A program made the translations under genes and the position numbers. Shown one piece after another: positions 26,301 through 33,452 of a stretch of 64,000 nt of DNA; position 1 is the first letter of the stretch, and each line of letters starts with the position of its first letter. The notes beneath the pieces are model-generated. The model saw nothing but the letters and a program-made list of their open reading frames with translations. It had not been told where the DNA came from and did no database searches. Source of the DNA: Palsa-504 sp050011155 (lineage in GTDB: Bacteria; Actinomycetota; Actinomycetes; Streptosporangiales; Streptosporangiaceae); the NCBI GenBank assembly GCA_050011155.1, contig JBEKJP010000039.1, positions 9,350 to 73,349 of the forward strand, given 5' to 3'.

Positions 26301-26644
26301 TCCCGTTCGCGGCCCGCTCGGCCAACGCCGGCGTCACCTGGACCGAGTCGGTGCTCCCGGATCCGGCCGGCCTGACCACGGTCACGGCGCTGACCGCGGC
26401 CGGCCGCACCTTCACCGCCACCGGCAGCTACGGCAGCACCCCCGGCCACCAGAACGTGGTCGTGTGGACCTCGCCCGACGGCGCCGCCTGGCAGGCCGCC
26501 GAGCCGGCCGGCCAGGGCCTCACCGGCCCGGGCATCCAGGCCATCACCAGCCTCACCGCCTCCGGCAACACCCTGACCGGCGTCGGCTTCTCCGCCTCCC
26601 CCAACACCGAGCAACCCGTCTTCTGGCAAGCCCCAGTCCGCTAA
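23363..26644 (+). CDS. Large single-pass membrane protein with extracellular beta-propeller repeats
   Basis: A 1093-residue protein of unknown function. Residues 1-315 are Pro/Arg/Gly-rich and disordered, with 45-bp and 21-bp internal DNA repeats. One transmembrane helix (VAIPILAMVVFGVAVVVIAG, about 327-346) follows. Residues 360-1093 are at least 14 repeats with BNR/Asp-box-like signatures (SADGGHSWTLG, TSPDGRTWTL, TSANGGSAWSRA, TSADGRSWRQV), predicting one or two beta-propellers outside the cell. GTG start at 23363. It could be a surface sensor or binding protein. A second, smaller propeller protein occurs at 57.5-59 kb. Confidence 0.8.
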   Translation: MTREPSGHPEADGDWGPSGPARPRPSRAPSGSPPHTPTGPLPRADTGPLPRIPARPDPAGTGPLPRIPARPDPARTGPLPRIPSGRDPWGYSAPGFEFEARRAQPGRPPRRAQPGRPGQTADPRPGPPPGPGDTGPRTGPQQALRGPQEALRGPQEALRDTRPAEAPREPRRFRYTPTVSQPQPVPPPAWPDDVPPASPGSSPTGFTRPASPGVPPASADPSRTVPRQGYVHDSGPRQAYGYDSGPRPAFDRDSGPHPLPPRQVVTDRGRGQPPRERDRPARPDLRTARAEWAKLASSFVPAPVKRRWSREFLAGLEFRGWGMRVAIPILAMVVFGVAVVVIAGANNGNAGPTPPAAALGFPPATLAGNDFTATASGRGITQTLGRVTSVGNEVVAVGSQSGARIGRAQFFVSADGGHSWTLGTVRSASGGVPAPGHGAIFVAGGQGAWLALGPGSVWTSPDGRTWTLAPGNGLPLVPGDQINAVQRTASGFIAVGANVPGGDQAKSTPVIFVSANGTSWQRLDAARLRLGRALDIRYAATSGKLILIGGDALTTRARVQVGAAWLSSDGGSTWMPVASSAAHRGSQPQLAGLAAVNGGFVLLRPAAVANRPAVDAFYSPNGVAWNFQATLSATGGFTAEMVNGGPAGAAVTGQTNAVGRDGGSLTAFVSSDGKTWRQARPFGSAGSETISGLALAPDGTVITAGVSPGPDSRQPVLVLARTGADPERVAIAKIPGAVDPQVAVNAVAAEGGTQVAAGSANGFPAVWTSANGGSAWSRATGASPGVFGRPGTQRLTSVTHGPMGWLAVGGVTASAAEHPVVVVSADAASWQAADGEPAFTGPGLFTQAAAANGQGLVIVGDQKIKQERDGRVVSVRTVAAAWWSTGLTGWQRAGDGSAGALDGVGDRRMLDVTAAQGGFVAVGAHGRQPSAWTSADGRSWRQVDLPVPAGASQAVLEHVASIGRAVAAVGTMVTATGQPVPFAARSANAGVTWTESVLPDPAGLTTVTALTAAGRTFTATGSYGSTPGHQNVVVWTSPDGAAWQAAEPAGQGLTGPGIQAITSLTASGNTLTGVGFSASPNTEQPVFWQAPVR
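23501..23590 (+). repeat. 45-bp tandem repeat in coding sequence
   Basis: Two 45-bp units (23501-23545 and 23546-23590), nearly identical, with a degenerate third beginning at 23591. They encode GPLPRIPARPDPA-type units in the disordered N terminus of the propeller protein. Confidence 0.85.
23782..23844 (+). repeat. 21-bp tandem repeat in coding sequence
   Basis: Three 21-bp units (23782-23802, 23803-23823, 23824-23844) based on caggaggcgctgcgcggacc and encoding QEALRGP-type heptapeptides. Confidence 0.85.
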
Positions 26645-26681
26645 CCCACCCGCCCGCCCCCGCCGAAGTGCGAGGCCGGTG

Positions 26682-27506
26682 CTACGCCTCGCGGGCGGGG
26701 GCGGGCACGCCGAAGATGTCGTCGCGGCGGTTGGCCAGGCTGGGCAGGGTGGCGCGGACCGTGGCGATCAGGCCGGGGTCGACCTCGGCCACCGTCACGC
26801 CGGGGGCGGGCCCCAGGTCGGCCCGGACCACGCCGAGCGGATCCACCAGCAGGCTCCGCCCGACCCCGGTCGCGGCCCGGGTCGGCCGCTCGTCCGGGTC
26901 CGGAACCTGCCCCACGGCGGCGACCCACACCGTGTTCTCGATGGCGCGCGCCCGCACCAGCGTGACCCAGTGCTCCTCCTTGTACAGGCCGGACGCCCAC
27001 GCGGCCGGGAGCACGAGCAGCTCAGCTCCGGCCACCGCCAGTGCCCGGGACAGCTCGCCGAACCGCACGTCGTAGCAGATCTCCAGCCCGGCCCGCACCC
27101 CGGCCAGCGTGCACACGACCACCGACGAACCCGGCGCGACCTGCTCGGACTCCCGATGCCCGAACGCGTCGAACAAGTGCAGCTTGCGATAAGAAGCGAC
27201 GAACTCGCCCGCGGCGTCGTACGCCACCGCGGTGTTGTAGACCCGGCCGTCCGCCGCCGGCTCGAACACGCCCGCCACCAGCGCCACCCCGGCCGACTTA
27301 GCCGCGGCGGCCAGCCCGGAGCAGAACGGCCCGTCCAGCGGCTCCGCCGCCGCGGCCAGGTCCGAGCCGAACCTGACCTGGGTCGCCTCGGGAAACACGG
27401 CCAGGTCGGCGCCAGCAACGGCGGCCGAGCCCAAAGCTTCGGCTACTCGCCCGGCGTTGATCTCGGGCCGTGAGCTGACCGGTAGCTGGCACAGTGCGAC
27501 GCGCAT
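26682..27506 (-). CDS. Carbon-nitrogen hydrolase (nitrilase superfamily)
   Basis: A 274-residue cytoplasmic amidase/nitrilase-family enzyme with the complete catalytic triad: E40 in AVFPEATQVRF, K108 in SYRKLHLFD, and C144 in LEICYDVRF. Related proteins hydrolyse omega-amides such as alpha-ketoglutaramate or deaminated glutathione, which would suit the neighbouring divergent aminotransferase; this is inference. ATG at 27506 opens MRVALCQLPV, the usual family start; GGGAGG lies just before it. Only 23 bases separate it from the divergent gene. Confidence 0.85.
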   Translation of the reverse strand: MRVALCQLPVSSRPEINAGRVAEALGSAAVAGADLAVFPEATQVRFGSDLAAAAEPLDGPFCSGLAAAAKSAGVALVAGVFEPAADGRVYNTAVAYDAAGEFVASYRKLHLFDAFGHRESEQVAPGSSVVVCTLAGVRAGLEICYDVRFGELSRALAVAGAELLVLPAAWASGLYKEEHWVTLVRARAIENTVWVAAVGQVPDPDERPTRAATGVGRSLLVDPLGVVRADLGPAPGVTVAEVDPGLIATVRATLPSLANRRDDIFGVPAPAREA

Positions 27507-27529
27507 GCCTCCCATGATGTCATTAGCTG

Positions 27530-28723
27530 GTGAACCGACCCCAGCCAAACCGACGACCACTGCTCAACCGGCGCCTCGAGGGGCTGGGCACGACGATCTT
27601 CGCCGAGATGTCCGCCCGCGCGGTCGCGACCGGGTCCATCAACCTGGGCCAGGGCTTTCCCGACCGGGACGGCCCGGCCGAGATCGCCCAGGCGGCGGCC
27701 GACGCCATCTTGGCCGGCCGCGGCAACCAGTACCCGCCAGGCCCGGGCGTCCCCGAGCTGCGCCACGCTATCGCCGCCCATGACGATCGCTTCTACACAA
27801 TAAGCTACGACCCCGACGACGAGATCCTGGTCACCGCCGGTGCCACCGAGGCCATCGCGGCCGCCATGCTGGCCCTGGTCGAACCGGGCGACGAGGTGAT
27901 CGCGTTCGAGCCCTACTACGACTCCTACGCGGCCAACATCGCGATGGCGGGCGGGGTCCGCGTCCCGGTCACGCTGCGCCCGCCTGGCTTCCGCCCGGAC
28001 ATCTACGAGCTGAAGAAAGCGATCACCGCCAAGACCAGGCTGATCCTGCTGAACAGCCCGCACAACCCGACCGGCACCGTCTTCGACCGCGACGAGCTAG
28101 CCGCCATCGCAAAGCTAGCCGTCGAGCACGACCTGCTCGTGGTCACCGACGAGGTGTACGAGCACCTGGCCTTCGACGTCGAGCACGTGCCGATCGTCCA
28201 GTTCCCCGGGATGCGCGAGCGCACGGTGTCGGTCAGCTCGGCGGGCAAGACGTTCGCCTTCACCGGCTGGAAGATCGGCTGGGTCAAGGCCATCCCCGAG
28301 CTGGTCACCGCGGTGAAGACGGCCAAGCAGTTCCTCACGTTCGTCAGCGGCGGGCCGTTCCAGTACGCGGTGGCGCAGGCCCTCGCGCTCCCGGACGCGT
28401 ACTACGCCAAGCTGAAGGACGACCTGATCGTCCAGCGCGACCTGCTCACCGAAGGCCTGGACGAGATCGGCTTCACGGTCTACCCGCCGCAGGGCACCTA
28501 CTTCGTCACCGCCGACGTCAGGCCGCTGGGCTACGACGACGGGGTGGAGTTCTGCCGGACGCTGCCGGACCGCGCGGGCGTGGTCGCCATCCCCACCGCG
28601 ATCTTCTACGACCACCCCGACCGGGCCCGCAGCCACGTCCGGTTCGCCTTCTGCAAGCAACCGGAGGTGCTCACCGAGGCGCTGGCCCGCTTGTCCAAAG
28701 CCTTTTATCCCGAACGGGCTTAA
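27530..28723 (+). CDS. dapC: Class I/II PLP aminotransferase, DapC-like
   Basis: A 397-residue fold-type I aminotransferase. Visible are INLGQGFPDRDGP, NQYPPGPGVPELR, NSPHNPTGTVFDRDEL, TDEVYEHLAFD, and the PLP lysine K240 in SSAGKTFAFTGWKIGW. It follows mycobacterial DapC (N-succinyldiaminopimelate aminotransferase) closely. This branch also includes kynurenine/glutamine-type transaminases, so the lysine-pathway role is likely but not certain. GTG start at 27530 with no clear ribosome-binding site; translation may be leaderless. Divergent from the nitrilase gene. Confidence 0.82.
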   Translation: MNRPQPNRRPLLNRRLEGLGTTIFAEMSARAVATGSINLGQGFPDRDGPAEIAQAAADAILAGRGNQYPPGPGVPELRHAIAAHDDRFYTISYDPDDEILVTAGATEAIAAAMLALVEPGDEVIAFEPYYDSYAANIAMAGGVRVPVTLRPPGFRPDIYELKKAITAKTRLILLNSPHNPTGTVFDRDELAAIAKLAVEHDLLVVTDEVYEHLAFDVEHVPIVQFPGMRERTVSVSSAGKTFAFTGWKIGWVKAIPELVTAVKTAKQFLTFVSGGPFQYAVAQALALPDAYYAKLKDDLIVQRDLLTEGLDEIGFTVYPPQGTYFVTADVRPLGYDDGVEFCRTLPDRAGVVAIPTAIFYDHPDRARSHVRFAFCKQPEVLTEALARLSKAFYPERA

Positions 28724-28870
28724 AAAAATCCTCGCCCCGCTAACCCCGCTGCGCCCGCCCGACCCAGGCGCGATGGTGGGCTCAACCCCACCCCCCAACA
28801 GTAGGCGCAGGCCCATGGCGGCCGCCCGACGCCGCCGACAGGATGGGAGCAAGACGGAAGGGGCATGGTC

Positions 28871-30445
28871 ATGAAGTTCGCGTTGGTGCTGCTGCTGACG
28901 ATCGGATGCATCGCGTTCGTGCTGGTACGGAACGCCAAGGGGGTCCCGCGCCCGGATGGCCTGCGGGGGCGCGTCCGGGACCGCGGCTGGGGCCTGCTGC
29001 TGCTGCCGGTCGCGATGTCGGCCGCCATAATGTCCGGCCGGGCCTCCGGGCTCGTCCCGGCCGAGCTGGGCCTCGCGGTCCTGGCCATCGTCTTCGCCCC
29101 GAAGCTAGCGGCCAAGCTGGTTCCCTACGGCCTGCTCGCGCTGGCGATCACCGGGGTCAAGCTGACCAGGTCGGTCAACGACGGGAACACCAGCCAGGTC
29201 CAGTACCTGTTCGTCCACACCGGCTGGGGGAGTGCCCCGCCGATCCTGGCGGAGGCCGTGATCTTGTTCGTCGCCGGTCTGTGGCTGCTGGTGCACCTGG
29301 GCGCGCCGGGCGCCGCCCCGGTCCGGGCGCTGGCCGCCCGGTGGCTGGACCGCGGCCGCGGCGGGATCTCCGGTGCCCAGGCCCTGCTCCTGATCCCGGT
29401 CGCGGGGCTGACGATGCAGCTGCTCGGGCCGGGTGACTGGTTCAGCCTCCGGGCGATCGACGGGCTCGATGCGGCCCTGCTCGACCTGGCCTTGCTCGCG
29501 GGCACGCTGGTGCTGATCTTCCGGTCGCGGGCCTGGGCCGCCACCCTGGCCGCGGCGGGCCTGCTGGTCCTCGGCGCCTACGGCTGGGTGGTCGCGCTGT
29601 TCTGGCCGGGGGTGCCTGGGTTCGCCCTCGGCTTCGTCGACCTGGACAACAGCTCGCCGCACGAGGCGTTCTGGGGCGCCGGCCTCGAGGCCTCCGTCCT
29701 GCTGGCGGCGGGCCTGTGGCTGGCGCCGCGGGTACTGCGCGAGCATCAGGCTAGCGCCGAGCTCGCCGAGCGCGCCAGCCAGCTGACCGAACGGGTCCAG
29801 ACCCTCACCCAGACCCGCAGCCAGGCCGTGGACACCGCGGCGGCCGAACTCCGCCGCATCGAGCGGGACCTGCACGACGGCGCGCAGGCCCGGCTGGTCG
29901 CGGTCGGGATGAGCCTGCAGGCCGCCCAGCGGCTCTTCACCAGGAATCCCGAGGCGGCGCTGGCGCTGGTCGCCGAGGCCAAGGAAAGCTCCTCCCGCGC
30001 CCTGACCGAGCTGCGCGACCTGGTCCGGGGCATCTACCCGCCGGTACTGGCCGACCGCGGCCTCGGCGACGCCATCAAGGCGCTGGCCCTGGACGCGCCG
30101 CTGCCGGTCACGGTCGACGCCGACTTGCCCGGGCCCATAGAACTGCCGGTGGCATCGGCGGTCTACTTCTCAGTCGCCGAGGCGCTCGCCAACACCACCA
30201 AGCACGCAGATGCTCGTTCGGTCCAAATAAACCTCAGCCACCTCCAAGGGATGCTCCGCGCGGAGGTCACCGACGACGGTGCGGGGGGCGCCGACCCGGC
30301 CGGCGGGACCGGCCTGGCCGGCGTGGAGCGCAGGCTGGCGACGTTTGATGGCATCCTGGCGGTGAGCAGCCCGCCGGGCGGGCCGACCATCGTCGTCATC
30401 GAGGTACCGTGCGCATCGTCATCGGCGAAGACCTCTTCCTGCTGA
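28871..30445 (+). CDS. NarL-type membrane sensor histidine kinase
   Basis: A 524-residue kinase. About eight hydrophobic segments (residues 1-295) form a membrane sensor of unknown ligand. A short coiled coil (ASELAERASQLTERVQTL-like) follows. The HisKA_3 motif RRIERDLHDGAQARLVAVGM carries phospho-His335. The HATPase_c region has ALANTTKHADA and GTGLAGVERRLATFDG. ATG at 28871 has GGAAGGGG 7 bases upstream; an ATG at 28865 is possible. Its 3' end overlaps the response regulator by 37 bases, so the two form one operon. Confidence 0.88.
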   Translation: MKFALVLLLTIGCIAFVLVRNAKGVPRPDGLRGRVRDRGWGLLLLPVAMSAAIMSGRASGLVPAELGLAVLAIVFAPKLAAKLVPYGLLALAITGVKLTRSVNDGNTSQVQYLFVHTGWGSAPPILAEAVILFVAGLWLLVHLGAPGAAPVRALAARWLDRGRGGISGAQALLLIPVAGLTMQLLGPGDWFSLRAIDGLDAALLDLALLAGTLVLIFRSRAWAATLAAAGLLVLGAYGWVVALFWPGVPGFALGFVDLDNSSPHEAFWGAGLEASVLLAAGLWLAPRVLREHQASAELAERASQLTERVQTLTQTRSQAVDTAAAELRRIERDLHDGAQARLVAVGMSLQAAQRLFTRNPEAALALVAEAKESSSRALTELRDLVRGIYPPVLADRGLGDAIKALALDAPLPVTVDADLPGPIELPVASAVYFSVAEALANTTKHADARSVQINLSHLQGMLRAEVTDDGAGGADPAGGTGLAGVERRLATFDGILAVSSPPGGPTIVVIEVPCASSSAKTSSC

Positions 30446-31053
30446 GGGACGGCCTGGTCCGGCTGCTCACCGCGCACGGCTTCGAGATCGCCGCGGCGGT
30501 GGGCACCGCCCCGGAGCTTCTCGAAGCGCTGACTAAAGAGCGCCCGGACGTGGGCATCGTGGACGTCAGGCTGCCGCCCACGCACACCGACGACGGGCTG
30601 CGCGCCGCCCTGGCGGCCCGCCGCGAGATACCCGGCCTGCCGGTCCTGGTGCTGTCCCAGTACGTGGAGCAGCTGTACGCCCGCGAGCTGCTGGCCGACC
30701 AGGCCGGCGGGGTCGGCTACCTGCTCAAGGACCGGGTGTTCAACGACGAGGCGTTCACCGCGGCCATCCGCACCGTGGCGGCCGGCGGTACCGTGCTCGA
30801 CCCCGAGGTGGTGCAGAAGCTGATGGTGCGGCGGTCCGGCAGCGAGCCGGTGTCCCGGCTGACGCCGCGCGAGCGCGAAGTGCTCGCGCTGATGGCCGAG
30901 GGCCGCTCCAACGCCGCCATCGCCCAGCGGATGTTCATCACCGAGAAGGCGGTGAGCAAGCACGCGGCGGGTATTTTCGGCAAGCTTGACCTGGTGCCGT
31001 CGGACGACGACAATCGCCGGGTGCTGGCGGTGCTGGCCTACCTCGGATCGTAA
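30409..31053 (+). CDS. NarL/LuxR-type response regulator
   Basis: A 214-residue regulator. The receiver domain (1-120) has phospho-acceptor D52 in VGIVDVRLPP, an acidic pocket (E7, D8) and the K of YLLKDRV. The C-terminal LuxR helix-turn-helix has LTPREREVLALMAEGRSN and ITEKAVSKHAAGIFGKL. Its start lies inside the kinase gene. It is expected to be phosphorylated by the kinase and to bind promoters not identifiable here. Confidence 0.9.
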   Translation: MRIVIGEDLFLLRDGLVRLLTAHGFEIAAAVGTAPELLEALTKERPDVGIVDVRLPPTHTDDGLRAALAARREIPGLPVLVLSQYVEQLYARELLADQAGGVGYLLKDRVFNDEAFTAAIRTVAAGGTVLDPEVVQKLMVRRSGSEPVSRLTPREREVLALMAEGRSNAAIAQRMFITEKAVSKHAAGIFGKLDLVPSDDDNRRVLAVLAYLGS

Positions 31054-31066
31054 AAGGAGCTAACCA

Positions 31067-31699
31067 GTGGATGCTGAGCTGCTGAAGGCAGCCGAGGCGG
31101 CGACCGGTTTCATGCCCGGGCCCGAGGGCCTGGCCCTGTTCGCCGCGGCCGCGCGCTACGCCGGCCGCGGGCCGGTGCTCGAGGTCGGCACGTACTGCGG
31201 CAAGTCCACGATCTACCTGGCCGCCGCCGCGCGCGAACAAGGCCAGCCGGTGATCACCGTGGATCACCACCACGGCTCGGAGGAGAACCAGCCGGGCTGG
31301 GAGTACCACGACACTCACCTGGTCGACCCGGCCACCGGCCGGCTCGACACCCTGCCGCACCTGCGGGCCACGCTGGCCGCCGCCGGAGTCGAGGACGACG
31401 TGATCGTCGTGGTGGGCCGTTCGGCCGACGTGGCCCGGCTGTGGCGGACGCCGCTCGGCCTGCTGTTCATCGACGGCGGGCACACCGACGTCGCGGCCAC
31501 GACCGACTACGAGGGCTGGGCCCCGTGGATCGCCCCGGGCGGCCTGCTGGCCATCCACGACGTGTTTCCAGACCCGGCCGACGGCGGGCAGGCGCCGTAC
31601 CGGATCTACCTGCGGGCGGTGCGGTCCGGCGCGTTCACCGAGATCGAGGGGGAGGGGTCGCTGCGCCTGCTAGAGCGGACCGGCGATGGCATCGGCTGA
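31067..31699 (+). CDS. Class I SAM-dependent methyltransferase (Methyltransf_24 type)
   Basis: A 210-residue methyltransferase with the SAM-binding motif VLEVGTYCGKSTIYLAAAA (about 37-55) and the acidic motif LLFIDGGHTDVAATTDYEGW followed by GGLLAIHDVF. GTG start at 31067 with AAAGGAG 7 bases upstream. It starts 13 bases after the response regulator and may be read with it. Its 3' end overlaps the convergent toroid-protein gene by 30 bases. Similar genes often accompany the GT4/methyltransferase/toroid block to its right, which suggests a shared pathway. The substrate is unknown. Confidence 0.82.
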   Translation: MDAELLKAAEAATGFMPGPEGLALFAAAARYAGRGPVLEVGTYCGKSTIYLAAAAREQGQPVITVDHHHGSEENQPGWEYHDTHLVDPATGRLDTLPHLRATLAAAGVEDDVIVVVGRSADVARLWRTPLGLLFIDGGHTDVAATTDYEGWAPWIAPGGLLAIHDVFPDPADGGQAPYRIYLRAVRSGAFTEIEGEGSLRLLERTGDGIG

Positions 31700-32734
31700 C
31701 GCGCCGTCCCCGCCGCCAGGAAGCGCGCCGGCGTCGCGGAAGATGCCGGCGCCGCCGGTGTAGCCGGCCAGCGCGTCCGCCGCGAGCACCACGGCGGCCG
31801 AGGTCCAGGTGGACCGCTCGCGCGGGAACGGCACCTGGTTGGCGAACTGCCAGCCGGTCCAGTAGGAGCCGTCCGGCTCGCGCATGTGCTGGACGCTGGC
31901 GAACACCTCCCGGGCCTGGGCCCGCATGCCGCAGGCGTCCAGCGCCATGACCAGCTCGCAGGTCTCGGCCGCGGTCACCCAGTCCTGTCCGCTGACGCAG
32001 CGGACCCCGAGTCCAGGCACGACGAACCTCTCCCAGCCTTCTGTCAGCCGGCGCTCCGCGTCCGGGCCGCGCAGCGCGCCGCCGAGTACCGGGTAGTACC
32101 AGTCCATGGAGAACCGGCTCTTGTCCTCGAACGCCTCCGGCTGATACGCCACCACCTGACCGAGCCGGTCCGCCGCGAGCTCCCAGTCGGGCCGCGGGTC
32201 GTCCGCCAGTTTGGCCAGCGCGACCGCGCAGCGCAGGCTCTGGTGGATGCTCGCGCAGCCGGTCAGCAGCGCGTACGCGCCCGGCTGACCGGCCCCGTCG
32301 CGTTCCCAGCGGACCTCGCCGCGCGGCGTGCGCAGGGCCAGCGTCCACTCCACCGCGTGGCGCACCGTCGGCCACATGACCAGCGCGAAGCCCTCGTCCC
32401 CGGTGACCAGGTACTCGTGCCAGGCGCCGACGGCGACGTACGCCGCGTGGTGGCTCTCCGCCGCCGGGTCGGTCACCTGGCCCGCCACCGTGGCCCGCGG
32501 CCAGGAGCCGTCGGCCCGCTGGTTCTCGCGCAGCCACCGGTAGGCCCGCCGGGCCGGCTCGCGCAGCCCGCACACGCTCATGGCCATCGCGCACTCGACG
32601 TGGTCCCACGCCTCGACGTGCCCGTCGGGCCACGCGATCCCGCCGGACGGCTCCTGCATCCGCGCGATGTACGCCCCGGTCGCGATCACCGCGCTGCGGT
32701 CCAGCGTTTCCCCCGGACCGCTCTCGTCAGTCAT
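31670..32734 (-). CDS. Alpha/alpha-toroid protein, prenyltransferase/squalene-cyclase-like repeats
   Basis: A 354-residue protein built from repeated helix pairs with QW-like motifs (QEPSGGIAWPDGHVEAWDHV, RENQRADGSWPRATVAG, REPDGSYWTGWQFANQ). This gives an alpha/alpha toroid as in terpene cyclases, prenyltransferase subunits and some glycoside-modifying enzymes. The DxDD acid of squalene cyclases is not seen. The start is at 32734. Its reading frame begins 8 bases before the end of the upstream methyltransferase gene, so the two overlap and are coupled. The reaction is unknown. Confidence 0.75.
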   Translation of the reverse strand: MTDESGPGETLDRSAVIATGAYIARMQEPSGGIAWPDGHVEAWDHVECAMAMSVCGLREPARRAYRWLRENQRADGSWPRATVAGQVTDPAAESHHAAYVAVGAWHEYLVTGDEGFALVMWPTVRHAVEWTLALRTPRGEVRWERDGAGQPGAYALLTGCASIHQSLRCAVALAKLADDPRPDWELAADRLGQVVAYQPEAFEDKSRFSMDWYYPVLGGALRGPDAERRLTEGWERFVVPGLGVRCVSGQDWVTAAETCELVMALDACGMRAQAREVFASVQHMREPDGSYWTGWQFANQVPFPRERSTWTSAAVVLAADALAGYTGGAGIFRDAGALPGGGDGASADAIAGPL

Positions 32735-33452
32735 CCACCCGCCCCGGCTTGACCGCGTACACCACCAGGCTCTTGCCGATCACCGGGTTCAGCGCCCGCT
32801 CGGCGATCCTGGTGGCGGCCGGCTTGCGCATGATGTCCCAGACCAGCAGCTTGTGGTACGCGGCGGCCAGCCGGTGCTTGTCGTCGTGCACGCCGACCGC
32901 GCACTTGAGCCACCAGTACGGCGAGTGCAGCCCGTGCGCGTGGTGGTGCCACAGCGGGGTCAGCCCGGCCCGGGCCAGCTTGGCTTCCAGCTCGACCCGG
33001 GTGTAGATGCGCACGTGGCCGCCGGGGGTGTCGTGGTACTCCGAGGACAGCGCCCAGCAGATCCGTTCGGGCAGGAAGGCGGGCACCGTGATGGCGGCCA
33101 GCCCGCCCGGCCGCAGCACCCGGGCGAGCTCGTTCATGGCCCGCTGGTCGTCCAGGATGTGCTCGAGCACCTCGGCCGCGATCACCCGGTCGAACGCGCC
33201 GTCACCGAACGGCATCACGGTGGCGTCGCCGGAGACCGCCCCGGCCTCGGTCTGCTCGCTGACCTGGCCGGCTTTGCGCATCTCGCCGAACATCGACGTG
33301 ACCGGCGTCAGCTCGCCCGGGTCCAGGTCGAACGCCACCACGTCGGCGCCGCGGCGGTAGATCTCGAACGCGTGCCGGCCGCCGCCGCAGCCCAGGTCGA
33401 GCACCCGGTCGCCCGCCCGGACCGGGAACCGGCCGAAATCGACGGTCAGCAC
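32727..33452 (-). CDS. Class I SAM-dependent methyltransferase (Methyltransf_11 type)
   Basis: A 241-residue methyltransferase. Motif I is VLDLGCGGGRHAFEIYRRGA (about 19-38), then VVAFDLDPGEL, FDRVIAAEVLEHILDDQRAM and ARVLRPGGLAAITVPAFLPE. GTG start at 33452, overlapping the end of the GT4 gene by 7 bases. It is the middle gene of a minus-strand GT4-methyltransferase-toroid operon. The substrate is unknown; a lipid- or polyprenol-linked sugar is conceivable from the neighbours. Confidence 0.85.
   Translation of the reverse strand: MLTVDFGRFPVRAGDRVLDLGCGGGRHAFEIYRRGADVVAFDLDPGELTPVTSMFGEMRKAGQVSEQTEAGAVSGDATVMPFGDGAFDRVIAAEVLEHILDDQRAMNELARVLRPGGLAAITVPAFLPERICWALSSEYHDTPGGHVRIYTRVELEAKLARAGLTPLWHHHAHGLHSPYWWLKCAVGVHDDKHRLAAAYHKLLVWDIMRKPAATRIAERALNPVIGKSLVVYAVKPGRVDD

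Noticed and set aside
19132..28715. A 16-bp match ccttttatcccgaacg at about 19129-19144 (reverse) and 28701-28716
   Set aside because: About one shared 16-mer is expected by chance in 64 kb on both strands; one copy is the coding end of the aminotransferase.
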